From Bryopsis sp. KO-2023 (taxonomy: Eukaryota; Chlorophyta; Ulvophyceae; Bryopsidales; Bryopsidaceae): a DNA stretch of 64,000 nt. Both the position numbers and the translations under genes were made by a program. This document shows positions 35,168 to 47,164 of this stretch, piece after piece. The notes below the pieces were generated by a model that saw only the letters and a program-made list of their open reading frames with translations, was not told the origin of the DNA and made no database searches. The DNA lies in the NCBI GenBank assembly GCA_030272585.1, contig BSYQ01000010.1:2418001-2482000 (forward strand), written 5' to 3'. Within the stretch, counting starts at the first letter, position 1. Every line of letters starts with the position of its first letter.

Positions 35168-36144
35168 CGCGCACGAATGCACCCGATCGACACCTGCTTT
35201 CGCCACGAGAAACAAGTCCCTTGAACGACGGCACGGGATCGGTTCGATTCGCAGCGACCAGACAAAGTCGTCAACAGTTAGGAAAGCAGTGTCGTCTTTC
35301 TTCAACGAGCGCTGTGTTTCTTCAGAGTCCAATGTTGGCAGTACATTAGATTTGCTCCCGCCGTACATCGTATTTTCCCTTGGGGGTGAGTAACAGTTCT
35401 GTCATTTTTGGTTGGGATTCTGTCCTCGCGACGGATGTCAGACATAGAATCAGGGAAAGGAGTGTGCAGAGGAACATGGTGGGTAGTTGTGCGAAAGGAT
35501 AGCCCTTGACGAAAAAAGAAACAAACACGCCGCGACTGTTCGTTCGTGGTTCGGGAGCTTCTGTCGGACACAACCGATCGTCTCAGGGAAAACATATTGG
35601 GGTAGCTTGTTGTTTCGTTTGGATCATTTGATTCTATACAGAAAGGGGAAGAGAACATAAAATCGAAAGGAGGGGCGAACCCAGGGACGGGGCTGAGACT
35701 GTGGCAGTCTGGTGCATTTCGTTCTTTCGTCTTTTGGGAATTCCTGAAGGGAAAAAAAAATTACAGAAGTTATTGTCGTGCTTCTGTTTGACTGCACCCA
35801 GCTGTCTTCTCTCCGTTTAACAACGGGGCAAAAAGCTCAGGGGAAAAGAAAAAATCCAACGAGAAACTACGAAAAGGCAAGGGGGTGGGAAAGCAAACCG
35901 TGCAATTTCCACCGCTCCCCCCTTTAAAATTATATATATTTTTTTGTGCAAAGTCGTCCGAATATAGAAACCGATAAAACTTGAGTTGAAAAAAAAAAAA
36001 AGAACCAGAAACCCGAGCTAGAGGGCATCCCAATTTCACACAGGACAAAAAATATATAGAAGTTGATTTCGAGGAGTTGTTCTGGGGGAAAAGGAGTTTA
36101 CAATTGGGGTCCTGGAGCGTGTCGGTCGGTATTGCTCCAAGAAG
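35168..36144. promoter_or_regulatory. shared 977-bp spacer between divergent CSN4 and USP genes
   Basis: The start codons of the two genes face away from each other across this spacer, so both promoters must lie here or in untranscribed 5' leader. I see no TATA box that can be assigned. Frames in it look like shadows. Confidence 0.6.
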
Positions 36145-39100
36145 ATGGGGATCACCACGAGCCGGCTGGACAAAACGCTAACGTCCCTGCCGGACGGCGA
36201 GCGGTATTTCGGGCTGGAGAATTTTGGGAACACGTGCTACTGCAATTCCGTGCTTCAGGCGCTTTATTTCTGTCAACCATTTCGGGACGGGATCTTGAAA
36301 TATGCAGCCAGTTTGGATAAAGAAGTCGAGGATACGGTATACACTTGTCTTGCCGACCTCTTTCTGCAGGTGAGTTTTTTTTCTAGTGGCTTTTCTGTCT
36401 TTTGCTTTATTTTCTGGAGGTGTTTGAACAATGAGCAGCATTTCTTTTTGGTTGAAGGCTCAATTTACTGAAGTTCAGTGTTGGATTTGGGGGGCTCCCA
36501 CAGGTGCACAATCAAAAGAAAAAATCTGGTGTAATATCACCCAAGAAATTCGTTCAAAGGGTCAAGAGAGACAACGATCAATTCTGCGGATACATGCATC
36601 AGGTGAGTTGTTTTCTTTTCTTTTCTTTTTTCTTTCTTCCCCTTTTCCCTGGTTAATTGTCATTCTCCAGGAGTTTTGTTTTCTTGCAGATGGCAAGTAT
36701 CTATTTTTTGCTCCGAATGATGTAGTTTTATTTTTATTTTTTTCTTATTTCTTATTTAAGCCACAACTATTATTGTTACATTTTGGGCTGCAGGATGCGC
36801 ACGAATTTCTTAACTTCATGTTGCTGAAGATTTCAGATATTTTGGAGAAGGAGGAGCGGGCAGCTAGGTGAAAAACCAAAAAAAAAGGAAAAAAAGGAAA
36901 AAAAGGAAAAAATGCGCACACACTCTCTCTTCTCAAAGCCCAACTCTCCTCACCTTCCCTTTCCTTCTTTTTTCCCTACTTCCGTTTGATGCTTTTTGAC
37001 AAAACTTTTCAAAGAAATACACTGCACAGAGTTTTTTCCTCTGATGTAGCATGCGGTTTGTTTTTCAAGGATCGACACCTGTGAAGCTGGACGAAATATA
37101 TTTATTCATTTTCCTCCTGCAAAAATCAGAATCTCAACTCATGTCTCAATCAGCAACGAAAATGAAAAGACAAAGTTAGATTTATGTTGATTTAAAATAT
37201 TGAAAAAAAAGTTATAAAAAAATATATGTATAAAAACTGTTTGTAGGGGAGTTCCAGCAAGCGAGCCTGTAACAACTTGGGTTCATGAAATATTTCAAGG
37301 CAAGCTGGTGCACGAGACTCGATGTTTGCAATGCGAAACCACCACCAGTCAAGAAGAGGTTTTCATGGACCTCCATCTTGCCATCGAGCACAACTGCTCC
37401 CTCACCAGCTGTCTCAAAAAATATAGGTAAAGTGTCGACATCAGGCGGGGTGTTTTTCTTTTGCACCCTGGCTCTGTGGTGCAGAATTTTCGAGTGGTCA
37501 TTTTGCACCTGTGGTGGAAGCACTTTGGGGGCAGCAAACTCTTTGTCTTGGTGAAATATCCTTCACCTAATTATCAGTGTTACAATCATGCTACCTGTCT
37601 TAAAATGGAAAATATGCTTCCCTGTAATGGACTTATGCGTCCCCCTTCCTCTCTCCTCCCCCCCCCCCCCCCCCCCAAAAAAAAGGCAAAGTGGCAGAAG
37701 TAGTTATTTAAGCAGTGAAAAACAAAAGGATATCAAAAAGGGTGGTGATGGGTAAGGCTTGCGAGTCGTTTCGGGTTAATTTTGATTTTTTTTTGATTTT
37801 TTTTAATTCAGTGCCAAGACGACTCTTTCGAAGGGCGACAAATACTTCTGCGAAGTTTGTCAGTGCAAACAGGAAGCACAGAGAGGCAACCGAATAAAAA
37901 AACTTCCAGAAATATTGATTTGTCAGCTCAAGCGGTTTGATCTCAGGCGAGTATTAAAAAAAAACAAAAATAAATTCAAAATCCTCCCTTGATCTTCAAG
38001 AGTGTGATTCTAATAAAAAGATGCACTACAAATAAATAAGAAGAATTAGAAAAAAAACTGTTGAAAAGAACTGACATAAATAAATAAACCTAAATCATCG
38101 AACCTGTGTCCCCTCGTTTCTATTTCTCGTGAGTTTTGTTTATTCAATCTGCATTCGACGTTGCTGGTGTAATAATTCGGAAAAGGTTCTGGGTTTCCTT
38201 GACTCGAGGAAACTACTCGTTCATTTAGGTTATCTTTTTTTTCGGGGGTTGTGCTACAGAATGCAGAAGCTGATGGACAGAGTGGTATTTCCCATGGAGT
38301 TGAAGCTCTGCAACACAACAGATGATGCCAGCGATTGCGACAACGTTTACAATCTTTTTGCCGTCGTGGTGCATTCAGGGAGCGGGTTGAATCACGGTGA
38401 GAAGGATTTTCTTATTTTGAATTTGGTGCTCTGTATTGAGCCACCCCCTTCCTCCTCCCCCAAAGAAGAACCCACAAATTGGTGGGGAAAAAAGAAAAAA
38501 AAAATCGAGGCGGCAGATGACTAATACCCATACACACCACTACGTGTTTCAGGTTCAGCGGTGATGATTTTTCTAATTTTTGTTTAAATAGTAGTTTTTT
38601 GTCACTTCGAGGTAGTTTCCTTCAGGGGTATGCAGGGCTGCTATTTATTTCATATTTTATATATGTACATATTCTTTTTTTTTTCTTTTTTTTGGGGGGT
38701 GGGTGGGAAGGGGGGTTGTTTTACATCTATACAGTCTGTCACCTGTTCGATTGACTGTTCAGGTCACTATGTCAGTCTGATCAAGAGTCACGGCCACTGG
38801 CTGCTGTTCGACGACGATCAAGTCGAGCCCATCCCCGACATTTGGGTGGAAAGAACCTTCGGCTACCCTGCTCAAGACAGCAAAAACACCGATCGGGGGT
38901 ACATCCTGTTTTACGAAAAATCAGCCTCCAGGGAAATCAGACCGCTGCCCAGCCCCCCTCAAAGCGTGGACGTAGTGAGTGGCGATTCGAACTCGACGGG
39001 ATCCAGAAAATTACCTCATAAAGCTGCTGGGGTTTCGGAGCATTCCAGCATGGGCAGGGCGATGAGCGAACCCTTGGATTTCGATGCTAAAAATAGCAAT

Positions 39101-39307
39101 GGGAGGGCAGCCGAGCATGCACTGCCGAGAGGAGGGAGCGAATTGATTTCGGCAGATTCGCTGTATAAGAAAGTGACCAAAATTGGATCTAGCATTTTCT
39201 CGATGCGGCCTTCAAGGTTGAGTAGCAATAATGGGTCTGACTCGGGGACACCAGGGAAAAGTGTTAAGGGCAGCGTTCATCGAACCCCATCCAGAAGCAT
39301 CGCTTGA
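36145..39307 (+). CDS. USP12/46: ubiquitin-specific protease, USP12/USP46 type
   Basis: The exons are 36145-36369, 36504-36602, 36794-36867, 37247-37426, 37812-37946 (or to 37950), 38260-38396 (or from 38267) and 38763-39307, giving about 464 aa. The Cys box is [20 protein letters not shown] (Cys31); the QDAHEF box follows across an exon junction; the His box is [19 protein letters not shown] (His285). Two CxxC pairs (RCLQCE and FCEVCQCK) form the fingers zinc site. The start [10 protein letters not shown] is short, as in the family. Human USP12/46 enzymes are about 370 aa and are activated by WD-repeat partners; here a Ser/Gly-rich tail of about 125 aa (340-464, ending RTPSRSIA) is added. 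The intron after exon 5 is either GC-AG (AG/GCGAGT) with acceptor 38259, or GT-AG using 37951 and 38266; the first keeps more family residues. Confidence 0.95.
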
Positions 39308-39337
39308 TGGTCGATCACATTTTTTGATGCATGCATC

Positions 39338-39378
39338 CATGCATGCATGTTTTACATGCATTTAAACATGCATGCATG
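39338..39378. terminator. 15-bp-arm hairpin just after the USP stop codon
   Basis: CATGCATGCATGTTT (39338-39352) is exactly complementary to AAACATGCATGCATG (39364-39378) around an 11-nt loop, 30 bases after the stop. It lies in the probable 3' UTR. A role in 3' end formation or RNA stability is a guess; it may only be an ATGC microsatellite. Confidence 0.4.
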
Positions 39379-40878
39379 TGAGTGTGTGTATAGTGACGGG
39401 CGGCGTGAAAAAGCGTGCGTAGTTTTTTGTTTCTCTGGATTGGTGGTGGTTTTGTGAAACAGGGGTTTGAAAATTAAGAAAAGCGGGAAAAGGTTTTGGG
39501 GATTGATTAGCGAGCGGTGGCTGGAAGAAGGAGGGGGGTGGGCGTGAGGGTTTCCCAATGTGATTTCGTTCTATTTGGGGGGTTAGAATTGGAATGATCT
39601 CCATTGGGGGGGGGGGGGGGGGGGGTCATTGTAAGGGTGGATGGGCTAACATATTTTGCATCTTTGATGGCGCTTGGGTTTTTTTCTTTTTTTCAATGGA
39701 ACGAAAAAAGGTATTGTCTGTGTTGTACGTGTCCTTTTATTTCTCCTTTTTTTTTGTTTTTGCTCGATGCTATCCAGATGGGAATGTATTCTTTGGGATT
39801 TAAGAAAGGAAAAAAAAAAAAAGGGAAGAAACTATTTTTAAAAGGGGAAAAAACTATGGCAAAAAATGGGGTCCCTTCGTGTGGCATTTTTCGCTTAGTT
39901 TTTGTTTGTTGGTCTTGTTTTTGGTTTGTTTTTCAGGAAAAGGCCGAAATGGAAGTCCCTTGTAAAGAAGTTGAAACCTCGCCACAGGAAAAAAGGGTAC
40001 GATAAGTTAGTTGACGCACTGGAACCCCTCCTGAAAAAAATATGACCCCTCCTAGTTGCAGTTTTTTGGGAGAATTCCTCCTAAAAAAATTATGAGCCCT
40101 ACTAGTTGCAGGTTTTTGGGAAAATTCCTCCTGAAAAAATATGACCCCCACTAGTTGGAGTTGGTTGGGAAAATTCCTCCTGAAAAAATATGACCCCTAC
40201 GAGTTGGAGTTGGGAAAATTCCTCCTGAAAAAATATGACCCCTACGAGTTGGAGTTGGGAAAATTCCTCCAACGGTGTTGCTTCTTCTATTCATGCTTCT
40301 GCCATTCAGCCCGGCAAAATCCAAAAATTTTGAAAAGGGGTGATCTGTGACACACATACCCTTACACAAAAAAAAAGAGTGACAAGAAAATAGGTTGAAT
40401 GAAAAATGGACATCTATCGATGCTGATGTTATAGATATCAAGGAAAACATGCAAATAGGGGAGATTTCCTGCATTACGTAAGAATTTTTGGTATCGAGAA
40501 ACAAAGAGAATCTTTATGACTTGGCTTTTTGGATGGTGGACTGAAAGGTTGATTTTTATTGGATGGGAAGGGGGGGAGGGGAATTTTGCAAACAACCAGA
40601 CAAAATTACATGCAAATTTTGTAAAGGAAATTGCTTGTTCCACTGCCCCTGGACATCTTGTCATGACCGATCAAGTTTGCATGTTTGTTTGTTCGACTGA
40701 TTCCAAAATTGGCCACGTTGCACTGTGTGGATTTCCTGCTCCGAAAAATCAAGCGTTACCTTTACAATTCGTCCAGCATTTGAAAATCCAGCGTTGGCAT
40801 TCGCATCCACCCACCCATCCATCCATCTTGCCGTTCACCCTATCAGCTGATCCATCCCTCGTTCGTTTGCGCGACAGG
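39379..40878. other. spacer between USP and FKBP with a minisatellite
   Basis: Contains a 20-nt G-run near 39606-39625 and the minisatellite at 40027-40272. An open frame from 40516 continues into the FKBP first exon; the part before 40879 is taken as 5' leader, but two in-frame ATGs (40663, 40681) leave a longer N-terminus possible. Confidence 0.5.
40027..40272. repeat. minisatellite, 45-58-bp units
   Basis: Five head-to-tail units share the core AAATTCCTCCTGAAAAAATA followed by TGACCC and a GAGTTGGAGTTGGGA-like stretch. The last two are 45 bp and nearly identical; the first ones are longer and more diverged. Confidence 0.92.
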
Positions 40879-42180
40879 ATGAGGTGCTTGCAAATCGCGA
40901 CCTCATCAAAAGCGGCGCAAGACGCCCACAACGCGCCGCCCAATGTTCCACGATACGTTAAAAAAAATCCACCCAAAAGCAACGCGAGGCACCAGCCCCT
41001 GGATCCATCGTTGAAGAGGAGAGCGCTCCTGTCTGGTAATCAGCGAAGGAAATAAAAAAATAAAATAAAAAAGTAAAATAAAATGGGCTTAATCGTTCGC
41101 CCATCAGCAGTTTTTTTACTGTTTGCACTGGCATTTGGATGTGTTCGAGATGCCAATACAATGATCATTTTGGCTACCTCCCTTTTGATTGTTTTTCTTA
41201 CTTCTTTCAAGTAGATTGAATGAAGTTTGGAAGTTTTCCACAGCCCATGTAACTGTAGAATCATGATTAGTAATCCCGGTTCCCCACAAACGATTGAATC
41301 CACAATAGCATCCATATCAACTGTCTTAGTCATTCTTTTCTCTTTTTTTTTTGACTGTGCTCCAGGGGTTTTGGCATCCGGTTTGGCTTTTTCGGTGGAT
41401 GCATCATATGCTGGCAAAACTCCGTTTGATTTGGGCTCCTGCCAGAGTTTCCAGAAAGCAGAGGGGTTGGAAGTCTGCGAAGTCAGGAAAGGGAACGGGG
41501 ATGCAGCTGAGCCGGGCGACCTCATCGAAGTCAACTACACCGCTAGAGCCCTTTCCACTGGTGAGAACCCAGAAAAGAACTGTGTTTTTTTTCACCAGTG
41601 ATTTTTCTGATTTTAGATGAAAAGCGGCACACGGATCGATTTCGAGTTTCGTTGGTGGGTTTAGCAAACGCACAGCCCGTTTGTTCTCTGACCTCTTTTC
41701 TTTGAATTTAAACCTTTTCGTTTCCGCATTTTACAGGAAAGGTTTACGATGGATCGAAAGGATTTCGATTCTTCGTTGGGGAAGGGGAGGTGAGTCCTGA
41801 ATCTTCCATTAACAAAAAAAATCATAAAAAAAACAAAACGAAAAAAAACAAAACTTGGGTTGCGAATCGATCTTTGTAATATTGCATTGATTTCCTTTTC
41901 AATTTCCTGATCTCTTTGACGTGTTTTTTAATGAGTTGCTTATTTTTTTTTTATTTTTTTAACTGTGTCGAAGATTATCAAGGGGTGGGATGAGGCGATA
42001 CTGGGGAATTCTGAATTGGAGCCGATGAAAGAGGGAGGTCAAAGAACTGTGATTATACCCGCTTCGAAGGCGTATGGGAAAGCTGGATCGGGATGTTCAT
42101 TTGGCTTGGATAAAACCTGCACGGTTCCTCCGGATTCACCTGTTGAAATCACTTTTCAGTATGTCAGTCTGATCGGATAG
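40879..42180 (+). CDS. FKBP-type peptidyl-prolyl isomerase, thylakoid-lumen type
   Basis: The exons are 40879-41035, 41366-41560, 41737-41789 and 41974-42180, giving about 203 aa from the ATG at 40879 (MRCLQIATSSKAAQ). The N-terminus reads as a bipartite plastid signal: a basic, serine-containing transit region, then KRRALLSGVLASGLAFS ending at ASYA, a twin-arginine (Tat) thylakoid transfer domain with an AxA-like cleavage site before GKTPFD. The FKBP domain has VYDGSKG, IIKGWDEAI, GGQRTVIIPASKAYG and VPPDSPVEITFQYVSL. A cysteine pair (CSFGLDKTC) sits in the loop before the last strand, as in plant lumenal FKBPs that are redox-sensitive (family knowledge). It would fold or regulate thylakoid lumen proteins. 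If the organism has a secondary plastid, an upstream signal peptide is still missing. Confidence 0.88.
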
Positions 42181-44225
42181 GTCAGCAAAATTTTCATAGG
42201 TGCCCCCTTTTGCTCGAAGAGGGAAAGGGGGGAGGGGGGGGAAGAATTAACCAAAAAAGGAAAATTGATTGTCTGACAGTTATGGAAAATTTTGATATTT
42301 TTTTCTTCTTCGATGTGGAGAATCGTGAAAGCGTGAAGGGAGGATTGCAGTGGTGGTTCTGTTCTTTTATGCTGTGTAATTTTTGCTCTGCTTTTTTTCG
42401 GAAAATTGTATGCGTATCAGATTCTGTTATATCTGTCGGTTATTTCTGACTACGATTCAAGGGTGAATGGAAAGGAAAGGAAAATAACAACATAAAAACC
42501 GCAGGCATATTTGCACAGTATGGATTTCATGATCTCGGAAACTGTTGGATGACCCCTATGAGCCCTTCAACAAAGATCAGATTTCAAGGGCACGTTTCAC
42601 AGAAATCTCAAGCAACCAAGTCATATTATTTTTTCCCCTTCTTTTTTGGAAGTTTCAGCTTTGTTGCTCTCATCAAAAACAAACGGAAGATTTGTAACAG
42701 AAGCGTTTCGCCCAAGTCGAGCAGAAAAGTTTTAACCACACACTGAGCGATTTTTCGTTCTCTACGATTCGAGACAATCGTAACAAATTATACGATAATT
42801 TAATTTTTAAATTTCGATTTTGATTTCGCTCATTTTGTCGCTATAAAGGTGTTTTTTTTCGGCCGCGATTTCGGGGCCCCTTCTCCGTCGCAGTCTGATT
42901 TGGTGCGACGTTTGGTACGACGCCAATACTCTTTTTTCCTCCCCACCCCCTTCATTTTTTGGCGTCCACTTTTTCCAACCGCCGTGTTTGGTCGCCGGCG
43001 TTTCAGCCGTTGTTTTTTTGGGGAAGGGAGGTTGAAAAAAACACTTTTTACCAGGAAAAGAGGAAAACAAAACAAGGGCACCAAGAAAAACGGAACGAAA
43101 CGAAGGAGGTCATCCTTGATTCGCCAACGCGAGTGGCTGGAGGGCAGCGCCAGGAGAGGGGAAGGGCTGCTTTTCTGTCTGGTTATGTTATGCCAGAGGT
43201 GAGCAAAATCTACGCGTCGTTTTTTCTTTTTTTTTTCCTTTTTTTTCTCTCCTCCTCCTTTCCACGCACGTGTTACCTTCGACGCGAATCACCACTAATC
43301 ACGTCGCATTCAAATTTTATTCTCTGGGCGCAATCTTTCGCCGTCCCCTGCGCAAGTTGCGCCGTTCGCGGCGCTGGTTCAGGATTCCCAACGAGGAGGC
43401 TCTGCGAAGGGAATCCTCCGCGACGTGTTTTCTTTTTCCTTTCCTATCTTTTTTGTTCTTTCGCAAAACAGTTCTGGAGCGTTCGCCTGTCAGAGGGCAT
43501 GTACGACATAGGAGTTCGATTCCAAAAAAAAAGAAAAATAGGCCAGAACTTGAGTGTTTTTGGTTGTTGATGGGTAGACAACGGAGCCAAAACCAATCAA
43601 GCAGGCCTGGAGCAAGGGTGCCCCAGTAAACACGGTGGCGGTGGCTGTCGAGCAGGAAGGGCCCCTGGTGAGGGAAAGAGAATTAATTTTTTTCAACAAA
43701 CCCCCCCAGCAGAATGGAAGAACCACAAAAAACATTGAGAGAACACGGTGAACATGGCTGCTGCCATGCTTGGGAACAGAAACTGGCAGAAACCTGTTTT
43801 TTTTTCCAGAAATTTTATTGCGTCCAGCAGAAGGGAATGGAATCTTCCACCGCTGATCCAATTTTCTTTTCATCCAAAGAAGGGAAAACGGGGGGGGTGG
43901 GGGTTGTAGAAAAATATTTGTGACATTCCAAAGGGGCTCATAATTTTGCAAGTCTTATGAGAAGTTATTGGCCTCTTTTTCGATTGGTTTTAGCAACCCA
44001 TGTTGGTGGATATCCATCAAGATATTTACAAAAAAACAACAGAAAAACACTGAGAAAAGTGCATGGGGCCTTCCCATGCAATTCAATTTTCCACCCACTT
44101 CTCACGGCTAGCCAAAAAATCAAAACGCTCCGTTCCTTCCTTCAACTCGTTTCAGTTTTGCACATTAATCAGGGTTTTTTTGGGGGGGATTCTATCTAAG
44201 TAAAATCATCAAGTGCAATGCAAAA
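42181..44225. other. spacer upstream of LARP1, possible 5' UTR exon
   Basis: No coding exon supported. A plausible noncoding first exon of LARP1 ends at a gtgagc donor at 43199. Overlapping frames at 42.85-43.6 kb on both strands show no motif. Confidence 0.35.
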
Positions 44226-47081
44226 ATGACCCATGATAATCTTGATGCCAGCTTGTTGATGGAGGGAGGTGGTTGTTCTCAGGCGCAGCCCGACCAGCAG
44301 GCTGCTCCCTTGAGCGAATCCAATTCATCTTGGCCAACGCTGGGTGAATCCCGGGAGCAGCCACGAAGGAGAAAAGGGCGAAGCACCAGCACCAGTTCAA
44401 TTCCTCCCCCGAGACGAATCGACAATGAAGGGTCCAACACGAACGGTCCGACACCAGGGCAGAGAAAAACCCGAGGCAGTCGAGGGGTGCCGTTGCCCCC
44501 CCAGGAGCAAGAGAAGCTGTTCAGGCAGTCGAATCCACCTCAGACGGGCAATGGCCCCAACATGACGCACCATCACAGGGAGCGAAGAAGATCGGCTGAG
44601 TTTGCCCCGGACCGGCACAGAGAACAACGCGACAGAGAATACAGGTGATTCTTCACTGCCTGTTCGTCAAATGTCCGCAATCTTCATTATCATTGTTCTG
44701 GAAGTGGGGGTTGAATCCTTTGAAATGTCTGATATGGGTGATGGCAGGTTTGCAACAATTGCAAACCGTTCTGGATTTAAAATCTGAGTTGGTGTCTCGC
44801 TCGCTCAGGCCGTCGTCTGCCGGCAAAGGAATGGGTCCAAGAGGAGGGGATGGGGCCGGGGGTCGAGGTGGGGTTGGCAGCGGTGGTGGTGGTGGTGGTG
44901 GCGGTGGCCGGGGCCCTCCCCCGCCTAGGACTGGGTATCACCATCAACAACAACAACATCATCATCATCAACAAAATCAACCGCATCATCAACCGCATCA
45001 CCAACCGCACCACCAACAGCACCACCAACAGCATCAACCGCATCATCAGCAGCATCACCAGCAGCATCATCATGGTGGCCGTGGAGGTGGAGGCAGCGGT
45101 GGAGGCGGCGGCGGTGGTGGTGGTGGTGGTCGACATCAGCATCACCCCAGACCCAGTGCGCCTTACGGAAACGAAAACATGTACATGGGGATGATGGACC
45201 CGAGCATGATGTACCCCATGATGCCTCGTCCGGTGCCGATGATGCACCCAGCACCCATGTTTTATCCGGCTGCAGCGTACGGTACGCATGGAATGATGGC
45301 CTATCCGAATCCCAACACGGTGACGAGGCAGCAGGTGATGGAGGCCGTGAGGAAACAGATTGAGTATTATTTCAGCGTGGAGAATCTGAGTAAGGACCGT
45401 TTTTTGAGGTCGAAGATGGACCAGGAAGGCTGGATTCCGCTGCTTGTGGTGTCGAACTTTAACAGGTGTGTGTGTGTGTGTGGAGAGGTGCTTGGATGTG
45501 GAAATGGCATTTTTCTGTGTGTGTGTGTGTTTCAGGATGAGCGATTTATTTGAGACGAAAGTGGATGTTCGTTTGAAACGCTACCTTCCAATTTTTTTTC
45601 CCCACACTTGAACCACCCCTTTGACGGACCAAATTCCAGGAGATCGTGAAAATCGATTTTCAAATCCAAAATCGTGTTGTGTTTTTGTTTTTGCTGCCCC
45701 CAGGGTTCGAATGCTGACGCCTGACCATGGCCTGATCGTCGAAGCTTTGCAGCAGTCGGAGATTGTGGTCTTGTCACCCAACTTGAGCATGGTGAGGTCG
45801 AGGGCTTACACCGACTGGGTGGCACCCGGTGGAGACCATCGAACCCCTGCACCGCGAGTTTCTGGAGGGCCCACGGCAGCCGCCCCAGCCGGTCCTGAAA
45901 AATCGGAGGAGCCCAAGGGGCCGTCCGAACCAGCAGCAGGTGGTGAGGAGGAAAAGGAGGGGCAGGATGAGGAAGATGAGGATATGTTTCAAATGGACGA
46001 GGTGTGGTGTCTTGCTTCGCGTCTTTTATCGGTCGTTTATTTTACCCCCCCCCCCCCCCCCCCCCCCATCTGCGATGTTTCTTCTCCTTAGAATCGATCC
46101 CTCCAATAAGACATGAACAAATCATCCAAAGTCGGTGTTAGCGAATTTATTGCTGAATATGTTCCGGGTTGGGGGATCGTTTTTTGACCTGTTGAAAAGT
46201 GAATGGGATCACAGCCCACAGAACTTGTTGTAAGGAAATGGCAGGTCCAGAATTTGATGAAGTTGTATTTTACGATAGATTGTGTAATAGAATTTTAAAT
46301 AAGCTTTTGTTGACGCATCATTGTTTTGATGTTTCAGGATCACGCTTCCAAGAAGGTGCCCAAGGGGGTGGCTGATGATGAAGAAGAGGAGGGAGAGATC
46401 GACGACCGCGATGTGGAAAAGCTGATATTGGTGATGCAAAATCAAGGAAGCAGCGCGAGGCCAAAGGGCCCCATCGACACAGGGCTGGCGAATCTCATCA
46501 ATGATGGGCTAGCGTTGTACGAAGAGGAGTTGCAACAGGTCCGATAATGGTTTATAATAAAACTACTATTAAGGGTTTTGTGTTACAACTATCTTTGCGG
46601 CTTTTGTGGGTTTCTTTTTTTTTGGAGAAGTGAATTCTCTGATCATTTTTCAACTAGTTTTTTATTTCCTGGAGCGGAAAGAGGACACCTGTAACAATGA
46701 ATTGAAAAAGAGTTGTAGGTGTTATTGATTGTTACCTTCCCAACAAACAGTTTGAGTTCGAAACTAAACATGAAATTCTCTTCTTTAAAATGGAGGGGGC
46801 CGAGATCATTGCCCCCGCCGTCTTTCTTCTATTCATATTTTTCTGCAACCTTTTTGTGTAAATGTGATGACTGCAGTCGAACGAGAAGAAGAGAGGTGGC
46901 TTTCAGGGTCAACATTTTTTTTCTTCCAGTGTTCCAGGAAGAGGCAGTGGAAGGTCAGCCAAAAACACACATTTTCCATACTACCAGAATTTATCATTGC
47001 ATTTAGCAACTATGTGTGATTACAGACATCCCTTCCCCCGCCTCCCCTAGAGCAAAGCCAGCAAAACTAAGTTGAAAATAT

Positions 47082-47164
<83 letters not shown>

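Noticed and set aside
40516-40878. Long N-terminal extension of the FKBP
   Set aside because: The frame is open, but it contains a CCCATCCATC microsatellite and lacks a clear signal peptide. The ATG at 40879 gives a typical transit peptide. It cannot be fully excluded.
45536-45611. Regular third exon of LARP1
   Set aside because: It brings an early stop, while the acceptor at 45703 restores the conserved second half of the La motif. It is kept only as a possible alternative exon.
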